10,473 bases of DNA from assembly GCA_004151065.3 (NCBI GenBank), contig NWUY0300022545.1:34715-45187 (forward strand), in the 5' to 3' direction. A program made the translations under genes and the position numbers. Below the pieces are notes generated by a model. It saw only the letters and a list, made by a program, of their open reading frames with translations, was not told the DNA's origin and did not search any database. The stretch comes from Larix sibirica. Its lineage: Eukaryota; Streptophyta; Pinopsida; Pinales; Pinaceae. This document shows, in pieces, positions 7,665 to 10,473 of the stretch. Within the stretch, counting starts at the first letter, position 1; each line of letters opens with the position of its first letter.

Positions 7665-9389
7665 CTATATTAAGTGGACATAAAATGTGAGAAAGTAACG
7701 AAGACCACATGGTATCATCTTTCAAATGATCCTTTGAATAATCATTACATGACTTACTAATATCTACAACTTACATATTTCTTAAGGAAACCACCAAAGG
7801 AGCAATAAGGGAAATGCAATTAATTATATAATGTCTCAACATATTGTGTAAGAGGAGCGTGATGTAAGTATTTATTTGCTAATGATACCAAAAACTATAG
7901 AGTTATTGAAGATAACCTTGTATAAACATTTCTATAAAATTAACAAAATAATAATTTGATGCAATGTTAAATTCCTCTAAAATAATATAGTACAAAATAG
8001 TCATCATCTTCTTACAAAACAAAATTTCAATAAAGATTGCTGAAAAATATATAACACTACAGATTTTGAAATATGCTCTCAATCGTCAAAAGCAATCCTA
8101 CAACTTTTAAAAAGGTAACAAATACCCTTAGGTTAACACAATGTGCACATAATGCATTTGTTAATTCCAAATGATAAAGTTTATTTTTCATGGGCAAGCC
8201 TTGGAATACCATTATCCAATAAAACAATCTTATCCTAAAGGAGAGCCTCTAGGACCACAGTGTGTGGAGGCGATTCACCCTTATATCCTATGCATTTGAT
8301 CAATTCCAATGTTGATTCAGTTTATTTTGAAAAGAAAAAGGGAGACTATAATACTAATACGAACTACGGAGCTTGTAAACATAGATGAGTTTACCACACT
8401 TTCACAACCAATCTATCCAAATGGTACCTAGAGTATGAAAACTCATCAAGTAAAGATTACTTTATGGAACTAACTCTTAAATCCATTGAATTACATAGTG
8501 GTCATAATGAAATAGACAAGTACTAGACCAAACTCCCTTGACAAATCATGTCTATACTTACAGGTACTAATACCCCTGTCCCACAAATTTTCCCATCAAT
8601 AAATTCCTTTCTTTGTTAACCTCTTAAGGAGCTGTAATGAAGTGTGTGCCATAGCAAACAATTGATATTTCATAATCTAATTGATATCAAAGTTACAAAG
8701 ACCGAAATGATGTGTTCTACCAAGTGGATTGTGTACTATTTGTTTTGGAAATGGTTACTACCATTAAGAATAAGTAAAAAGAATTCTTTATCATCAAATA
8801 TATTCTTATTTTCTACAAGATTTCAAAATGATTGGTTCCTTATAATGTGGAGAAAATAAAAAACTATGACAAAAATTACAGACCTCTAAATTGAAAATAA
8901 ATTATTTTAAAGTGATGAAAACTTATCCCGTGAATCTGTAACATTGCAACAACCTCCTCAAATAGCAATTAGGTTTGATCTTATCCCCCTCACGTACCAA
9001 GTACAAAACCAAACAGCTTTTTCTCTATCCATTGTCTTCCTGCCATCATGGACCGTGTACACAACCAAACTGATAGTAACAAGAATAGTTAAATAAGAAA
9101 AAAGTGCTTCTCACTTCCATAAGGTTGACTCCTCTCCACGTTCCCATGAATGTACCTCCTAGCCAAACACGCCTTTAATTATTATTGTCACTACCAAACA
9201 AGGACTTTGTATTCGGCTTTTCCACTAATCTTGCTAATCTTGCTTGTACCAAAATTCTCCATAGATTTTGAAATGTTGTGAATTGTTTATTAATCTTAAT
9301 TATTAGAGGGACGAAATTTGTTTTTTGTACTTTTAAATACAAAATATTATATTTGTTTTTCTATTGGGTAAAGTTTGAGCATACACATT

Positions 9390-10290
9390 TCCCTCATATC
9401 TTCAGAGAGGTGAATACGGAGGTTGATATGCTCTCCAAGCGGGATCTTTACTCTCAGGCGGGGGTCATTATGTAGCAGGAATGGCAGGAGGATTCACTCT
9501 TTTCACATGGTTCTCAACAGTTACATTGGTCTTGATATTTTTGGCTTCTTTTTCAGTGGTTCATATTGTTAAACTTTCGTTTTTTTGGGGTATCAACATA
9601 TGTTTTTTGTGACTAATACTACTATGTGCAGATCTATAAAATGTCACAGATTCCAACTCCTCGTTGGGCTCCCGGCTATATATACATTTTGCGGCTATAG
9701 CTGGGGTTCTGCTGTAGCTGGCAGATTTTTTGTTTTTCAGATGTATAACACTATAAAACTTTTCTATGGTGCTGTGTTGGTGAGCACGGTTGGAGAGATA
9801 NTCCAACTCCTCGTTGGGCTCCCGGCTATATATACATTTTGTAGCTATATTTATGCGGTTCTACTGTTGCTGGCAGTTTTATGTTTCAGATGTAAAATCT
9901 TTAACAAAAACTTTCATATGTGCTGTATTGGCTTGCTCGTTGGAGTGATCCTCTTTTGCCGATTTTGGTCATTGGTTGGGCCATCGTATTTATCGGCCGG
10001 CTGGATTTTTGACACATATGGTTTATGTTATATTTTCTATGGTTTATGCTGGTGCATATCTACTTCCCCTACAGGATGTCCTCCTATTTGATCCCTGGAT
10101 TTATGCGACATGTGACTCTATTATTTAGTGATATATTTGGTCACAAGATGCTGATTTTACTGTCTATGTGACAGTTGTCCTTGGTCTTTCTCTAGACAGG
10201 GTGTTTGCCTATGTACTCTTTTGACAGTTGGACATATTTACTATTTCGCGTATTAATGGTAAGTTTAATTTTTCTGTGGAAAAAAAAAAA
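9390..10290 (+). mobile_element. LINE 3' end: RNase H tail, 3' UTR and A tail
   Basis: The frame of 9278-9475 contains HIFREVNTEVDMLSKRDL at 9395-9448. This is the last motif of the RNase H domain that ends plant LINE ORF2; its Asp (codon 9425-9427) is the usual fourth catalytic acid. After TAG 9473-9475 the same frame continues QEWQEDSLFSHGSQQLHWS to a TGA and then TAA near 9613, which looks like the C-terminal tail of such proteins. About 670 bp of 3' untranslated sequence follow, ending in A11 at 10280-10290. Sequence before about 9370 does not read as RNase H, so the left edge is a break. The element is on the same strand as the RT fragment at 4520-4839. No RT catalytic region is present, so it is dead. 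Confidence 0.75.
9652..9950. repeat. 150-bp tandem duplication in the LINE 3' region, split by an N
   Basis: The unit at 9652-9800 recurs from 9802 (period 150). The first 40 bp (TCCAACTCCTCGTTGGGCTC onward to 9691/9841) are identical; the rest is similar with many substitutions and small indels. The N at 9801 is exactly at the junction. Confidence 0.9.
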
Positions 10291-10293
10291 GAA

Positions 10294-10306
10294 ACCCACT
10301 AATACC
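10294..10306. repeat. Right copy of possible 13-bp target-site duplication
   Basis: ACCCACTAATACC follows the A11 and GAA tail of the LINE directly and equals 4507-4519. A target-site duplication directly after the poly-A is the expected layout of target-primed reverse transcription. Confidence 0.55.
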
Positions 10307-10390
10307 ACATGGATTAACTAGAGTAAGAGGGTTTTATAAATAATCATGATATTTTTCTATCGATCTAAAAAATATAAATAATTGCATCAA

Positions 10391-10459
10391 GAGTAGCTAG
10401 ATGCTCTATAGCCTAGTATGGGATTGAGAGTAGCTAGATGCTCTATAGCCTAGTATGGG
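10391..10459. repeat. 32-bp direct repeat at 37-bp period
   Basis: Positions 10391-10422 and 10428-10459 are identical (GAGTAGCTAGATGCTCTATA onward to TATGGG), separated by ATTGA. The window ends 14 bp later, so further copies outside cannot be excluded. Confidence 0.92.
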
Positions 10460-10473
10460 GGAGATCTTGTCAC

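Larger units (their letters stand above)
5860..9277. other. 3.4-kb AT-rich stretch without a recognised gene
   Basis: No open frame here gives a recognisable protein; the longest (8644-8859, 71 codons) is low-complexity. The start (5867-5925) is a purine-rich GGAG/GTAG tract. 7521-7539 is an (AT)n run. Weak diverged repeats occur at 6593/6891 and 8151/8290. The part 6230-6850 is less AT-rich and could be retrotransposon LTR or internal sequence, but I cannot identify its ends. It lies between the two LINE pieces, as nested insertion material would. Confidence 0.55.

Noticed and set aside
8644-8859. 71-codon open frame
   Set aside because: Composition is that of AT-rich chance sequence, with no known motif and no conserved-looking pattern.
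8990-9210. MITE ends suggested by repeated ACCAAAC / CCAAACACGCC strings
   Set aside because: The strings are in the same orientation rather than inverted, and no flanking target duplication was found.
9585-10091. 168-codon hydrophobic open frame that looks like a membrane protein
   Set aside because: It runs through the LINE 3' end in a frame other than the RNase H frame and crosses the N at 9801. It owes its length to the 150-bp duplication of T-rich sequence; the hydrophobicity follows from the T-richness.
1-10473. A new multi-gene defence or biosynthetic system
   Set aside because: There is no set of intact adjacent genes; all recognisable coding text is broken mobile-element or fragmentary gene sequence.

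Overview
This is eukaryotic, almost certainly plant nuclear, repeat-derived DNA. The evidence is a DUF4283/zinc-knuckle LINE ORF1, a plant-type Copia integrase, a tRNA-derived SINE head, long AT-rich non-coding stretches, and no compact operon-like genes. The LINE proteins resemble, from memory, those of gymnosperms with very large genomes, but that placement is an inference. I see no intact host gene and no coherent new multi-gene system. The window reads as a graveyard of nested and decayed elements, marked by an unusually high number of local two-copy tandem duplications.

Layout. 1-755 is AT-rich and non-coding, with a perfect 59-bp tandem duplication. 771-1840 is a broken LINE ORF1: an N-terminal part with an internal stop, a frameshift near 1187, two more stops, then an open 196-codon stretch (1250-1840) carrying the end of DUF4283 and a CCHC knuckle. 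At 1955-1985 an N sits beside a GAT/ATC palindrome. 2031-2296 is a SINE-like element with tRNA-type A and B boxes and a duplicated 81-bp tail. 2297-3130 is non-coding, with two more tandem duplications (36 and 68 bp) and a faint LRR-like stretch. 3165-3345 looks like a decayed fragment of phosphopantothenate-cysteine ligase. It is followed by a 49-bp perfect duplication, a roughly 200-bp tandem repeat pair with a perfect hairpin, and six copies of an AATCCNTTCARATCAC-like motif (3648-4292).

A second LINE begins near 4520 with the N-terminal part of a reverse transcriptase (to 4839, frameshifted, ending at an N). Its matching 3' end, with the last RNase H motif, a 3' untranslated region and an A tail, lies at about 9390-10290 on the same strand. 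A 13-bp identical sequence sits just before the first piece (4507-4519) and just after the A tail (10294-10306), so both pieces may be the two ends of one 5'-truncated insertion with a target-site duplication. Between them, on the minus strand, are Copia integrase remains (about 5850-5065), then about 3.4 kb of AT-rich sequence in which I recognise no gene. The right edge holds a 32-bp sequence repeated at a 37-bp period.

The three single Ns (1955, 4840, 9801) all lie at structural breaks, so part of the layout, notably the 150-bp LINE 3' duplication, could reflect assembly joins.
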